64,000 nucleotides of DNA from Spirosoma taeanense (GTDB lineage: Bacteria > Bacteroidota > Bacteroidia > Cytophagales > Spirosomataceae): contig NZ_CP053435.1 in the NCBI RefSeq assembly GCF_013127955.1, positions 5,084,001 to 5,148,000 on the forward strand, given 5' to 3'. Made by a program: the position numbers and the translations under genes. The notes beneath the pieces are model-generated. The model had not been told where the DNA came from, did not search any database, and saw nothing but the letters and a program-made list of their open reading frames with translations. Positions 1 to 8,011 of this stretch are shown here, piece after piece (position 1 is the first letter of the stretch; each line of letters opens with the position of its first letter).

Positions 1-441
1 CTCTGGCCATTACCTTTTGCGACCTCCTGCTGCGGCATTGAGTTTATGTCTACAATGGCATCGCATTATGATCTGGCCCGCTTTGGTTCAGAACGCCCGA
101 GCTTCTCTCCGCGACAGGCCGATATGCTGCTGGTTGCCGGTACAATCGCCAAAAAGATGGCACCGGTTGTCAAGCAGGTGTACCTACAGATGGCCGAGCC
201 GCGCTGGGTAGTAGCGATTGGCGCCTGCGCGACAAGCGGGGGAATTTTCGATACGTACAGTGTTCTGCAGGGTATTGACCGGATTATTCCCGTTGACGTA
301 TACGTCCCCGGCTGCCCTCCTCGTCCGGAGCAGATTCTGGATGGGGTCATGCAGATTCAGGAGCTGGCCAAGAATGAATCGCTACGTCGCCGGAATACGG
401 AAGAATACCAGAAGCTACTGAATTCATACAACATTCAATAA
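1..441 (+). CDS. nuoB: NADH-quinone oxidoreductase subunit B (3' part, cut by window edge)
   Basis: This is the peripheral-arm subunit of complex I that holds cluster N2, the last iron-sulfur centre before quinone. The frame is open from base 1, so the start codon lies outside the window. The fragment begins [16 protein letters not shown]; the tandem Cys pair (bases 28-33) is an N2 ligand signature. The further ligands are seen in [13 protein letters not shown] and in [10 protein letters not shown]. The gene heads a same-strand run with nuoC to nuoJ, so it belongs to the nuo operon. Stop is TAA at 439-441. The assignment is very secure; only the N-terminal part is missing, by truncation of the window and not of the gene. 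Confidence 0.97.
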   Translation, partial: LWPLPFATSCCGIEFMSTMASHYDLARFGSERPSFSPRQADMLLVAGTIAKKMAPVVKQVYLQMAEPRWVVAIGACATSGGIFDTYSVLQGIDRIIPVDVYVPGCPPRPEQILDGVMQIQELAKNESLRRRNTEEYQKLLNSYNIQ

Positions 442-445
442 AGAA

Positions 446-487
446 TCAGCGCGTGAATTAGTAAGTGATTACTAATTCACGCGCTGA
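446..487 (+). repeat. 19-bp perfect hairpin between nuoB and nuoC
   Basis: Arms 446-464 and 469-487 are exact reverse complements around a GTGA loop. It starts 4 bases after the nuoB stop and ends 26 bases before nuoC. No T-run follows, so it is not a classical intrinsic terminator. It could protect an mRNA 3' end or adjust expression between the two genes; that is inference. Confidence 0.8.
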
Positions 488-513
488 CGTTTCCACTCAT
501 TCACAAGTAGACA

Positions 514-1014
514 ATGCTGACCAACGAGGAAGTTGCGCAGACCATTATCAATCAGTTTGGCGAGGCCGTCGGCGATTTTGACGACCCCTATGATCTTCTA
601 ACGTTTTCGACCAGCCGGGAGCAGATTATTCCGCTGATTTCTTACCTGAAAGATCATAAAACGCTGCAGTTTGGCTTCCTGACCGACATCACCGCCGTTC
701 ATTATCCCGATTCGCCCGGCCGGGAGTTCTGCGTAGTTTACCACCTGCACAGCCTGATTAATAATTTCCGGTTACGGATCAAGGTTTATTTGTCGAAGGA
801 AGATATTCATATTCCAACTGCGGTTCCGCTATTTGCGGGCGCAAACTGGATGGAACGCGAAACGTTCGATCTGTTTGGCGTTATCTTCGATGGCCACCCG
901 GATCTGCGCCGAATCCTGAATATGGAGGAGATGGATTACCACCCTATGCGTAGGGAGTATCCGCTTGAGGATGCTACGCGTGAGGATAAAATTGATGCAC
1001 TGTTTGGACGATAA
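514..1014 (+). CDS. nuoC: NADH-quinone oxidoreductase subunit C
   Basis: This is the 30-kDa peripheral-arm subunit of complex I, which packs against NuoD near the quinone site and carries no cofactor. The 166-residue protein has the family signature around residues 111-133 (ERETFDLFGV then GHPDLRRIL), followed by the MRREYPLE tail typical of NuoC. It is a stand-alone NuoC, not the NuoCD fusion found in E. coli. ATG at 514 follows the 72-bp nuoB-nuoC spacer, which contains a strong hairpin. It is co-directional with nuoD, 82 bp downstream. Confidence 0.96.
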   Translation: MLTNEEVAQTIINQFGEAVGDFDDPYDLLTFSTSREQIIPLISYLKDHKTLQFGFLTDITAVHYPDSPGREFCVVYHLHSLINNFRLRIKVYLSKEDIHIPTAVPLFAGANWMERETFDLFGVIFDGHPDLRRILNMEEMDYHPMRREYPLEDATREDKIDALFGR

Positions 1015-1096
1015 TCAATAGCGAAGGAGCGACTGAGTGAACGAACCCCACCGGCTCAACACTTCTTCCCTCATTCGCTCTTTCCTGCTTTGAACC

Positions 1097-2335
1097 ATGA
1101 TTTCTGAAGAACTCGATATAGCCAATAAGAACGTCCCCGCCCGGAACGATAATGGTCCGGTGCAGTACGTCAACGAGCTGACTACGCTCAACCTCGGGCC
1201 AACGCACCCCGCCACACACGGCATCTTTCAGAACGTCCTGCAAATGGACGGCGAAAAAATCGTTTCGGGCGAGCAGACCATCGGCTACATCCACCGGGCG
1301 TTTGAGAAAATTGCCGAGCGTCGGCCGTTCTATCAGATTACTACGCTGACCGACCGGATGAACTACTGTTCATCGCCCATCAATAATATGGGCTGGCACA
1401 TGACAGTCGAGAAACTGTTGGGCATCGAGGTACCCAAACGGGCGCAGTACATCCGCGTGATCATGATGGAGTTGGCCCGATTAGCCGATCACTTGGTCTG
1501 CAACGGTATTCTGGGTGTAGATACGGGCGCGTTCACGGGCTTCCTGTACATTTACCAGGAGCGCGAAAACATCTATGAAATTTACGAAGAAGTCTGCGGA
1601 GCGCGTCTAACGACCAACATGGGCCGCATTGGCGGTATGGAGCGGGATCTCTCCCCCACGGCTATCCGTAAGATTAAAGAGCTGATTCCGCGGTTCCGTA
1701 AGGTGCTGACCGAATTTGAAAACCTGTTCAACCGTAACCGGATCTTCATGGACCGCATTGTGGGTGTGGGTGGTATTTCGGCGGAACGGGCGCTGAGCTA
1801 CGGCTTTACAGGCCCTAACCTCCGGGCTGCGGGTGTTGACTACGACGTGCGGGTTATGAATCCGTATTCTTCGTACGAGGACTTTGAGTTCGATATTCCA
1901 GTCGGTCAAAGTGGCGATACGTATGACCGTTTCATGGTCCGCAACGAAGAAATGTGGCAAAGTCTGCGTATTCTGGAGCAGGCCATCAACAACCTGCCCG
2001 AAGGTTCCTATTACGCCGATGCTCCGCAGTATTACCTGCCGCCCAAGCAGGAAGTGTATCGGAATATGGAAGCCCTCATCTATCATTTCAAGATCGTGAT
2101 GGGCGAAATTGACGCCCCTGCTGGCGAAGTGTACCATGCCGTAGAAGGCGGCAACGGCGAGCTGGGCTTCTACCTTATCAGCGATGGTGGCCGTACGCCC
2201 TATCGACTGCATTTCCGGCGGCCGTGCTTCATTTATTACCAGGCGTATCCCGAAATGTGCAAAGGCCTGACTCTGTCCGACGCGATCGTAATCATGAGTA
2301 GCATGAACGTAATTGCCGGCGAGTTAGACGCGTAA
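1097..2335 (+). CDS. nuoD: NADH-quinone oxidoreductase subunit D
   Basis: This is the 49-kDa complex I subunit. It forms the quinone-binding pocket with NuoB and is related to the large subunit of NiFe hydrogenases. The 412-residue protein has the N-terminal signature LGPTHPATHG near residue 32, then MNYCSSPINNMGW and RIGGMERDL, and it ends without the hydrogenase C-terminal Cys pair, as expected for NuoD. The ATG at 1097 gives a short N-terminal extension before the conserved core, normal for separate NuoD proteins. It lies between nuoC and nuoE (15 bp gap), consistent with one transcript. Confidence 0.96.
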   Translation: MISEELDIANKNVPARNDNGPVQYVNELTTLNLGPTHPATHGIFQNVLQMDGEKIVSGEQTIGYIHRAFEKIAERRPFYQITTLTDRMNYCSSPINNMGWHMTVEKLLGIEVPKRAQYIRVIMMELARLADHLVCNGILGVDTGAFTGFLYIYQERENIYEIYEEVCGARLTTNMGRIGGMERDLSPTAIRKIKELIPRFRKVLTEFENLFNRNRIFMDRIVGVGGISAERALSYGFTGPNLRAAGVDYDVRVMNPYSSYEDFEFDIPVGQSGDTYDRFMVRNEEMWQSLRILEQAINNLPEGSYYADAPQYYLPPKQEVYRNMEALIYHFKIVMGEIDAPAGEVYHAVEGGNGELGFYLISDGGRTPYRLHFRRPCFIYYQAYPEMCKGLTLSDAIVIMSSMNVIAGELDA

Positions 2336-2350
2336 TACCTGCTGTTAACA

Positions 2351-2851
2351 ATGACTACCGAGACGAATAATACCATACAATTCACCCCTGAGCGGCTGGC
2401 GAAAGCACAGGAAATCATCGCCAGATATCCCGAAGGTCGGCAGAAATCAGCGCTATTGCCTTTATTGCATCTGCTGCAGGAACAGGAAGGCTGGACCAGC
2501 CCAGAAGGGATGGACTACGTAGCGCGGCTTCTCGACATACAGCCCATCGAGGTATATGAAGTGGCTACGTTTTATACGATGTACCATCTTCACCCGGTTG
2601 GTAAACATGTCATTGAATATTGCCGCACAGGCCCGTGCTGCCTGATGGGTGGGGAAGAGGTATTGGCCCATCTGAAGCAGCGGCTCGGTATTGAAACCGG
2701 CCAGACAACGGTTGATGGGCAGTTTACGTTAAAAGAGGTAGAGTGTCTGGCAGCCTGCGGTATGGGACCAGTTTTTCAGATTCGGGAAAAATATTACATG
2801 AATCTGACCAACGACCGCGTGGACGAAATCCTGGACGAACTGTCGAAATAA
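2351..2851 (+). CDS. nuoE: NADH-quinone oxidoreductase subunit E
   Basis: This is the 24-kDa thioredoxin-fold subunit of the NADH-oxidising module; it binds the [2Fe-2S] cluster N1a. In the 166-residue protein, cluster ligands appear as the Cys pair region CRTGPCCLMGG and the later pair CLAACGMGP, the usual four-Cys pattern. The helical N-terminal part ending ATFYTMYHLHPVG is also typical. It begins 15 bp after nuoD and stops 6 bp before nuoF, and it works together with NuoF and NuoG in electron entry. Confidence 0.95.
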   Translation: MTTETNNTIQFTPERLAKAQEIIARYPEGRQKSALLPLLHLLQEQEGWTSPEGMDYVARLLDIQPIEVYEVATFYTMYHLHPVGKHVIEYCRTGPCCLMGGEEVLAHLKQRLGIETGQTTVDGQFTLKEVECLAACGMGPVFQIREKYYMNLTNDRVDEILDELSK

Positions 2852-2857
2852 CCCGCC

Positions 2858-4198
2858 ATGGCTACTAAAATTTTAACCGAACATATTAACGTTCCCGGCA
2901 TTGAAACCTTCGATGTGTACCGGAAGCAGGGGGGCTATACGGCCGTCGAGAAAGCGTTGAAAACGATGACGCCAGAGGCCATCGTTGAAGAAGTAAAAAA
3001 GGCAGGGGTCCGGGGCCGGGGTGGCGCTGGCTTCCCGATGGGAATGAAGTGGAGCTTTCTGGCCAAGCCCGAAGGCGTTCCCCGTTACCTTGTCTGCAAT
3101 GCCGACGAATCTGAACCCGGTACGTTCAAGGATCATTATCTGATGAAGAATATTCCTCATCTGCTGATTGAGGGAATGATTATTTCGTCGTTTGCGCTGG
3201 GCGCCAACAAGTCGTTCATTTACGTGCGGGGTGAACTGATGTATGTCATTCACATCCTCGAAAAAGCGATTGCCGAAGCAACGGCAAAAGGCTTTTTAGG
3301 TAAAAACATTCTTGGCAGCGGCTACGATCTCGAACTGGTCGTTCAACCCGGCGGGGGCGCTTATATCTGTGGTGAAGAAACGGCCCTGCTGGAATCGCTG
3401 GAAGGGAAACGTGGTAATCCGCGGAATAAACCGCCGTTCCCGGCCGTGAAGGGTCTGTACCAGTGCCCCACGGTTGTCAATAACGTAGAATCCATCGCGA
3501 CTACTGCCTGGATTGTGAATAACGGTGGCGACGCGTATGCGGCCATTGGTATTGGCCGCAGTACGGGTACGAAGCTGATCTCGGCATCGGGACATATCAA
3601 CAAGCCGGGTGTCTATGAGATAGAACTGGGCGTTCCCGTTGAAGATTTCATTTACGCTGACGAATGGTGCGGGGGTATCCGGCCGGGTCATAAGTTTAAG
3701 GCGCTCGTGGCGGGTGGATCGTCCGTACCCATTCTGCCAGCTAATCTGGCCCTAACGCTGGCGAACGGCGAGAAGCGGCTAATGAGCTATGAATCGCTGT
3801 CGGAGGGTGGTTTTCAGACCGGCACGATGCTTGGCTCGGGTGGGTTTATCGTTTTTGATGAAACCTCCTGTATTGTGCGGAACACCTGGAACTTCTCGCG
3901 TTTCTATCACCATGAATCCTGCGGCCAGTGTAGTCCCTGCCGTGAAGGAACGGGTTGGATGGAGAAAGTTCTGCATCGGATTGAGTACGGCCACGGGCAT
4001 CGGCACGACATTGATCTGCTGGTTGACGTAGCCCGTAAGATTGAAGGAAATACAATTTGCCCTCTGGGTGATGCGGCTGCCTGGCCGGTTGCTAGTGCGA
4101 TCCGACACTTCCGCGACGAATTTGAGTGGCATATCACCAATCCGCAGGAAGCTACCCAGCCGGGAGCCGTCTATCGGGGTGAAATGGCCTTAGTATAA
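2858..4198 (+). CDS. nuoF: NADH-quinone oxidoreductase subunit F
   Basis: This is the 51-kDa subunit that binds NADH, FMN and the [4Fe-4S] cluster N3 and starts electron transfer in complex I. The 446-residue protein has the glycine-rich NADH/FMN segments GRGGAGFPMGMKW and ADESEPGTFKDH. The cluster motif ESCGQCSPCREG is followed by the fourth Cys in NTICPLGD. Length and motif order match the family. ATG at 2858 is 6 bp after nuoE. A 66-bp spacer with alternative hairpins separates it from nuoG. Confidence 0.96.
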   Translation: MATKILTEHINVPGIETFDVYRKQGGYTAVEKALKTMTPEAIVEEVKKAGVRGRGGAGFPMGMKWSFLAKPEGVPRYLVCNADESEPGTFKDHYLMKNIPHLLIEGMIISSFALGANKSFIYVRGELMYVIHILEKAIAEATAKGFLGKNILGSGYDLELVVQPGGGAYICGEETALLESLEGKRGNPRNKPPFPAVKGLYQCPTVVNNVESIATTAWIVNNGGDAYAAIGIGRSTGTKLISASGHINKPGVYEIELGVPVEDFIYADEWCGGIRPGHKFKALVAGGSSVPILPANLALTLANGEKRLMSYESLSEGGFQTGTMLGSGGFIVFDETSCIVRNTWNFSRFYHHESCGQCSPCREGTGWMEKVLHRIEYGHGHRHDIDLLVDVARKIEGNTICPLGDAAAWPVASAIRHFRDEFEWHITNPQEATQPGAVYRGEMALV

Positions 4199-4200
4199 AC

Positions 4201-4260
4201 GTAACGCGGCTTTTCAACCGCGCAATTATGAACTGAGTCGTGGCTTTCTGGCCGCGTTAC
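4201..4260 (+). repeat. Hairpin with alternative pairing between nuoF and nuoG
   Basis: GTAACGCGGC (4201-4210) is the exact reverse complement of GCCGCGTTAC (4251-4260). Its inner CGCGG (4205-4209) can instead pair with CCGCG (4218-4222). The two structures exclude each other. The second one ends 4 bases before the nuoG ATG, so it could affect nuoG translation; this is inference from the sequence alone. Confidence 0.6.
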
Positions 4261-4264
4261 AGAT

Positions 4265-5350
4265 ATGGAAGACGTAAAGCCGCAATTATTAAAAGTTACG
4301 ATCGACGGCATTGAAGTCGAGGTAGAGCCGGGAACAACCATCCTGCAGGCTGCCCGTAAGATTGGTCCGGAGGTAGCCCCGCCGGCCATGTGCTATTATC
4401 AACCTCTGAAGGGTAGCGGTGGTAAGTGCCGGGCCTGTCTGGTGCGGGTAGCGGCTGGGTCGGGTAAAGATCCGCGTCCGATGCCGAAGCTGGTAGCCTC
4501 CTGTATTACGCCTGTTCAGGATGGTATGATCGTTGAGAACAATACTAGTCCGCAGGTGATTGATGCCCGGAATGGCGTAGTTGAATTTTTATTGCTGAAC
4601 CACCCGCTCGACTGCCCGGTTTGCGACCAGGCCGGCGAGTGTGACCTGCAGAATTTCGCCTTCGATCACGGTCGGGCCGAAACGCGTTACGAAGAAGACC
4701 GGCGTACGTTTGATAAGCATGACATCGGGCCGTACGTACAACTACATATGACACGCTGTATTCTGTGCTATCGCTGCGTGTATACCGCCGACCAGATCAC
4801 GAACAAGCGGGTTCATGGCGTTCTGGGCCGGGGCGATGCTGCCGAAATCAGTACGTATATCGGCAAGGCAATTGATAATGACTTCTCGGGCAACGTCATT
4901 GACGTTTGTCCGGTTGGCGCCCTGACTGACAAGACCTACCGGTTTAAAAACCGGGTCTGGTTTACCCAGCCCGTTGATGCGCACCGCGACTGCCCAACCT
5001 GCTCAGGCAACGTAATTCTATGGTACCGGGGTGAGGAAGTTATTCGGGTAACGGCGCGCAAAAACGAGTGGAACGAGGTAACGGAGTTTATCTGCAACAC
5101 CTGCCGGTTCGAAAAGAAAAAGACCAGCGACTGGACAATTGAAGGGCCAACAAAGATTTCGCGCAGTTCAGTTATCTCGGCCAATAAGTACCGGGCCGAT
5201 ACCATCAAACCTTCCTTTGGTCAGCGGCTCGCGGCTGCGGAATATAAGCCAATTCATGACGAGCGCGACACCTCTCAGCTGCAGATTCAGCAGTTGCCGC
5301 CGGAGCGTTTTGCCAAAGTACTTCCTTCGGCCATGGAGCCGGAGCCTTGA
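4265..5350 (+). CDS. nuoG: NADH-quinone oxidoreductase subunit G, short form
   Basis: This is the iron-sulfur subunit that carries electrons from NuoF towards NuoI. At 361 residues it is far shorter than E. coli NuoG (about 900). It keeps the N-terminal [2Fe-2S] ferredoxin domain (Cys in CYYQ, GKCRACLV and VASC), the His-Cys cluster motif (HPLDCPVCDQAGECDLQ) and a [4Fe-4S] motif (CILCYRC with a later CPVG). A last Cys group, CPTCSG with CNTC, precedes a short tail. The large molybdopterin-oxidoreductase-like domain is absent. Short NuoG proteins are known in Bacteroidota, so this is probably lineage-typical and not a truncation. The reading frame is intact, with ATG at 4265. Confidence 0.92.
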   Translation: MEDVKPQLLKVTIDGIEVEVEPGTTILQAARKIGPEVAPPAMCYYQPLKGSGGKCRACLVRVAAGSGKDPRPMPKLVASCITPVQDGMIVENNTSPQVIDARNGVVEFLLLNHPLDCPVCDQAGECDLQNFAFDHGRAETRYEEDRRTFDKHDIGPYVQLHMTRCILCYRCVYTADQITNKRVHGVLGRGDAAEISTYIGKAIDNDFSGNVIDVCPVGALTDKTYRFKNRVWFTQPVDAHRDCPTCSGNVILWYRGEEVIRVTARKNEWNEVTEFICNTCRFEKKKTSDWTIEGPTKISRSSVISANKYRADTIKPSFGQRLAAAEYKPIHDERDTSQLQIQQLPPERFAKVLPSAMEPEP

Positions 5351-5440
5351 GCAAGGATCATCAATCAGTACCAAGCCGGATTGCTAAGGTGTAAACCCTT
5401 TTCTGGCAGCTTGACTCAGTATTAACGTTGATATAACGAC

Positions 5441-6601
5441 ATGGAATTACCCGTATTAATTGCCAAAGGACTCATTATCCTGGTCATTTTTGGGATAACT
5501 CTCCTGATAGCAACGTACTCTACCTACGCGGAGCGGAAGGTAGCTGCGTTTTTACAGGACCGTATTGGCCCCAACCGCGCCGGGCCTTGGGGACTGTTAC
5601 AACCCATCGCCGACGCCGGCAAGATGTTCTTCAAGGAAGATTTTATTCCATCGCAGGCCAGCAAATGGTTGTTTATTCTCGGCCCCTGTCTGGCCATGCT
5701 TACTGCACTGATGTCGAGCGCCGTTATTCCGTTTGGCGACAGCATCCGGTTTTCGTGGGACAACGTTAATTATAATGTAAATTTGCAGCCGATCGAGATC
5801 AATATTGGTGTGCTGTACATTTTTGGCGTGGTTTCGCTGGGTGTATATGGAATCATGGTTGGTGGCTGGGCATCGAACAACAAATTCTCTCTGCTGGGTG
5901 CCATCCGGGCTGCCTCGCAGAACATCAGTTATGAAATTGCGCTGGGGCTGTCATTGATTGCGATTCTGATGATGACCGGCTCCTTATCGCTGCGGGCCAT
6001 CATTGATGAACAAGCCAGTTTCTTTGAGTGGAACATCTTCACCCAACCGCTGGGCTTTGTCATTTTTCTGACCTGCGCCTTTGCTGAGTGTAACCGGACG
6101 CCCTTTGATCTGCCCGAGTGCGAAACTGAACTCGTAGGCGGCTACCATACCGAATACAGCTCGATGAAGCTGGGCTTTTATCTCTTCGCTGAATACATCA
6201 ATATGTTCGTCTCGTCGGCGTTCATCTCGGCCCTATATTTTGGTGGATTCCATTACCCGTTTATGGACCTGGTCAATGGGTCGCTGGAAAACTCGCTGGG
6301 CGCCGTAGCTGGTCATAACGTAGCAACCGCTATTGGTTTCGCTGTTTTCTTCGCCAAAATCTTATTCTTTATTTTCTTTTTCATGTGGGTCCGCTGGACG
6401 CTGCCGCGTTTCCGGTACGATCAACTGATGAATCTGGGCTGGAAAACCTTTATCCCCCTGTCTATTCTGAACGTGGTGGTAACTGGTGCCGGTCTGCTTT
6501 ACGATTTCAAGTACTCAACCTGGTTGATTGCCACCGTAATGATTGTGCTTGCTGTCATGTCAATGGCCCGCGCTCCAAAACGGCAGGTTGTACCCCAATG
6601 A
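5441..6601 (+). CDS. nuoH: NADH-quinone oxidoreductase subunit H
   Basis: This membrane subunit of complex I links the peripheral arm to the membrane arm and forms the entrance of the quinone channel. The 386-residue protein is strongly hydrophobic with about eight helices. It carries the diagnostic first-loop motif ERKVAAFLQDRIGPNRAGP followed by QPIADAGKMFFKE, and later the acidic loop FDLPECETELVGGYHTEYS. ATG at 5441 follows a 90-bp spacer after nuoG. nuoI follows after 49 bp. Confidence 0.97.
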   Translation: MELPVLIAKGLIILVIFGITLLIATYSTYAERKVAAFLQDRIGPNRAGPWGLLQPIADAGKMFFKEDFIPSQASKWLFILGPCLAMLTALMSSAVIPFGDSIRFSWDNVNYNVNLQPIEINIGVLYIFGVVSLGVYGIMVGGWASNNKFSLLGAIRAASQNISYEIALGLSLIAILMMTGSLSLRAIIDEQASFFEWNIFTQPLGFVIFLTCAFAECNRTPFDLPECETELVGGYHTEYSSMKLGFYLFAEYINMFVSSAFISALYFGGFHYPFMDLVNGSLENSLGAVAGHNVATAIGFAVFFAKILFFIFFFMWVRWTLPRFRYDQLMNLGWKTFIPLSILNVVVTGAGLLYDFKYSTWLIATVMIVLAVMSMARAPKRQVVPQ

Positions 6602-6650
6602 GGTTAAGGAGTTTTTTGCCCCGCGCAACGACTTCGAACTATAAACGACT

Positions 6651-7217
6651 ATGCAACTAACCAATCGTTCCAAACAAGTCAGCAATAAGGAAATGACGCT
6701 GGCGGAGAAAATGTACCTGCCCGCCGTTATAAGTGGGTTGGCCATTACGATCCGCCACTTCTTCCGCAAAAAACCGACAATTCAATACCCCGAGGTAAAG
6801 AAGTATCTCGGACCTGTTTACCGCGGTCACCACGTTCTGAAACGTGATGAGCAGGGACGTGAACGCTGTACGGCCTGCGGTCTGTGCGCTGTTGCCTGTC
6901 CGGCGGAAGCCATTTCTATGGTAGCCGCTGAACGCCAGAAAGGAGAAGAGCATCTGTACCGGGAAGAAAAGTATGCGGCCGTGTATGAGGTTAATATGGT
7001 CCGCTGCATTTTCTGCGGTTTGTGCGAAGAAGCCTGTCCTAAACAGGCTGTTTATCTTCGTCATGACCGGATGGTCCCTGTTTTCCAGGAGCGGGACGAG
7101 TTTGTCTACGGTAAAGATAAGCTGGTCGAAAAAATGGATGACCGGTACATTCGGCCTGCCAATTCCGAGGTGAAAGCCACGCCAACTGAGCCAAGCCTGA
7201 CACGTGCCGCGACCTAG
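6651..7217 (+). CDS. nuoI: NADH-quinone oxidoreductase subunit I
   Basis: This ferredoxin-like subunit holds clusters N6a and N6b and passes electrons to N2 in NuoB. The 188-residue protein has two complete 4Fe-4S motifs, CTACGLCAVACP and CIFCGLCEEACP, spaced as in the family. The N-terminal amphipathic stretch (residues about 15-40) would lie on the membrane arm. A Pro/Thr-rich tail follows the core. It is preceded by nuoH and followed after 38 bp by nuoJ. Confidence 0.96.
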   Translation: MQLTNRSKQVSNKEMTLAEKMYLPAVISGLAITIRHFFRKKPTIQYPEVKKYLGPVYRGHHVLKRDEQGRERCTACGLCAVACPAEAISMVAAERQKGEEHLYREEKYAAVYEVNMVRCIFCGLCEEACPKQAVYLRHDRMVPVFQERDEFVYGKDKLVEKMDDRYIRPANSEVKATPTEPSLTRAAT

Positions 7218-7255
7218 TCGATTCTCTACATCCTCGTTCCTGTTTCATCTGAGCT

Positions 7256-7810
7256 ATGACCGAATCTTTAAATTTCTTTAAATCGCTGACGCCCACTGGG
7301 TATCTCTTTCTTATTCTGACGGTTCTGACGGTACTCAGCGCGATTGGCGTTGTGACGGCCCGTAACCCGATCTACAGCGTTTTAGGGCTGATTGCTACGT
7401 TTTTCTGCCTGTCGGGGCATTACATCCTGCTCAACGCGCAGTTTCTGGCGGCTGTCAATATCATCGTCTACGCTGGTGCTATCATGGTGTTATTCCTGTT
7501 CACGATTATGTTCCTGAACCTGCGCAAAGAGGATGAAGAGTCGAAAACTAACCTGACCAAAATGGCTTCGGTGGTTGTGGGCGGTTTACTGATGGTTATG
7601 CTCATCACCATTTTTCGGGCTAAAAGCGCACAGGTACCCACGTTTAATCCGAACTCGTTTGATGCAAGGACAGGCCTGGTCGAACACCTGGGGCAATTAC
7701 TTTATAGCGACTATATACTGCCTTTCGAACTGGCATCGGTTCTCTTTCTGGTAGCCATGGTCGGCGCGGTTATGCTGGGTAAGCGTGAAGCTGGCGACCG
7801 CCATTTCTAA
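7256..7810 (+). CDS. nuoJ: NADH-quinone oxidoreductase subunit J
   Basis: This is a small membrane-arm subunit of complex I, located between NuoH/NuoA and NuoK. The 184-residue protein has five predicted hydrophobic segments. The third contains the family pattern VNIIVYAGAIMVLFLFTIMFLN (written here as one helix around residues 71-92). The C-terminal helix ends in a short cytoplasmic tail. It is the last nuo gene here: 27 bp after its stop a strong intrinsic terminator appears, and no nuoK, L, M or N follows. Confidence 0.93.
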   Translation: MTESLNFFKSLTPTGYLFLILTVLTVLSAIGVVTARNPIYSVLGLIATFFCLSGHYILLNAQFLAAVNIIVYAGAIMVLFLFTIMFLNLRKEDEESKTNLTKMASVVVGGLLMVMLITIFRAKSAQVPTFNPNSFDARTGLVEHLGQLLYSDYILPFELASVLFLVAMVGAVMLGKREAGDRHF

Positions 7811-7837
7811 CCGTTCAATTGCTTTAGTTTACATCTG

Positions 7838-7862
7838 GAAGCCGCCTTAAGCGGCTTCTTTT
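7838..7862 (+). terminator. Intrinsic terminator after nuoJ
   Basis: GAAGCCGC (7838-7845) pairs with GCGGCTTC (7851-7858) around a CTTAA loop and is followed by TTTT. It ends the nuo transcript and separates it from the thiolase promoter. Confidence 0.85.
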
Positions 7863-7911
7863 GTGTTAGGAAGTCAGGTTCTTTCCGTTAAATTCTATAA
7901 ATCTATATCAA

Positions 7912-7945
7912 TAGTATGCATGCATAATATATTTTGATAAGTTTG
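7912..7945 (+). promoter_or_regulatory. Thiolase promoter with palindromic operator
   Basis: The operator-like palindrome TAGTATGC-AT-GCATAATA occupies 7912-7929. A perfect Bacteroidota -7 element TAnnTTTG (TAAGTTTG) is at 7938-7945. A -33-like TATG (7915-7918) sits 19 bp upstream of it, inside the palindrome. A repressor bound here would mask the -33 region. The same half-site TAGTATGC occurs twice upstream of the acyl-CoA dehydrogenase gene. A TATAAT string at 7970-7975 is an alternative but lacks a suitable partner. Confidence 0.65.
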
Positions 7946-8011
7946 TGATTATTCCCTCGACAAATAGGTTATAATAGAGAGATTCCTGCTTAACCAGTAA
8001 TCAACATTCTT

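Noticed and set aside
1607..2212. Long minus-strand frame opposite nuoD
   Set aside because: It lies wholly antisense to a certain nuoD and shows no family motif; it is a mirror effect of codon usage.
4265..5350. NuoG truncated by a frameshift
   Set aside because: The reading frame ends normally and short NuoG proteins occur widely in Bacteroidota; I see no remnant of a molybdopterin domain downstream.
7970..7975. TATAAT as promoter of the thiolase gene
   Set aside because: Bacteroidota promoters use TAnnTTTG, and a perfect match with an operator lies just upstream; there is no TTGACA partner at 17 bp.
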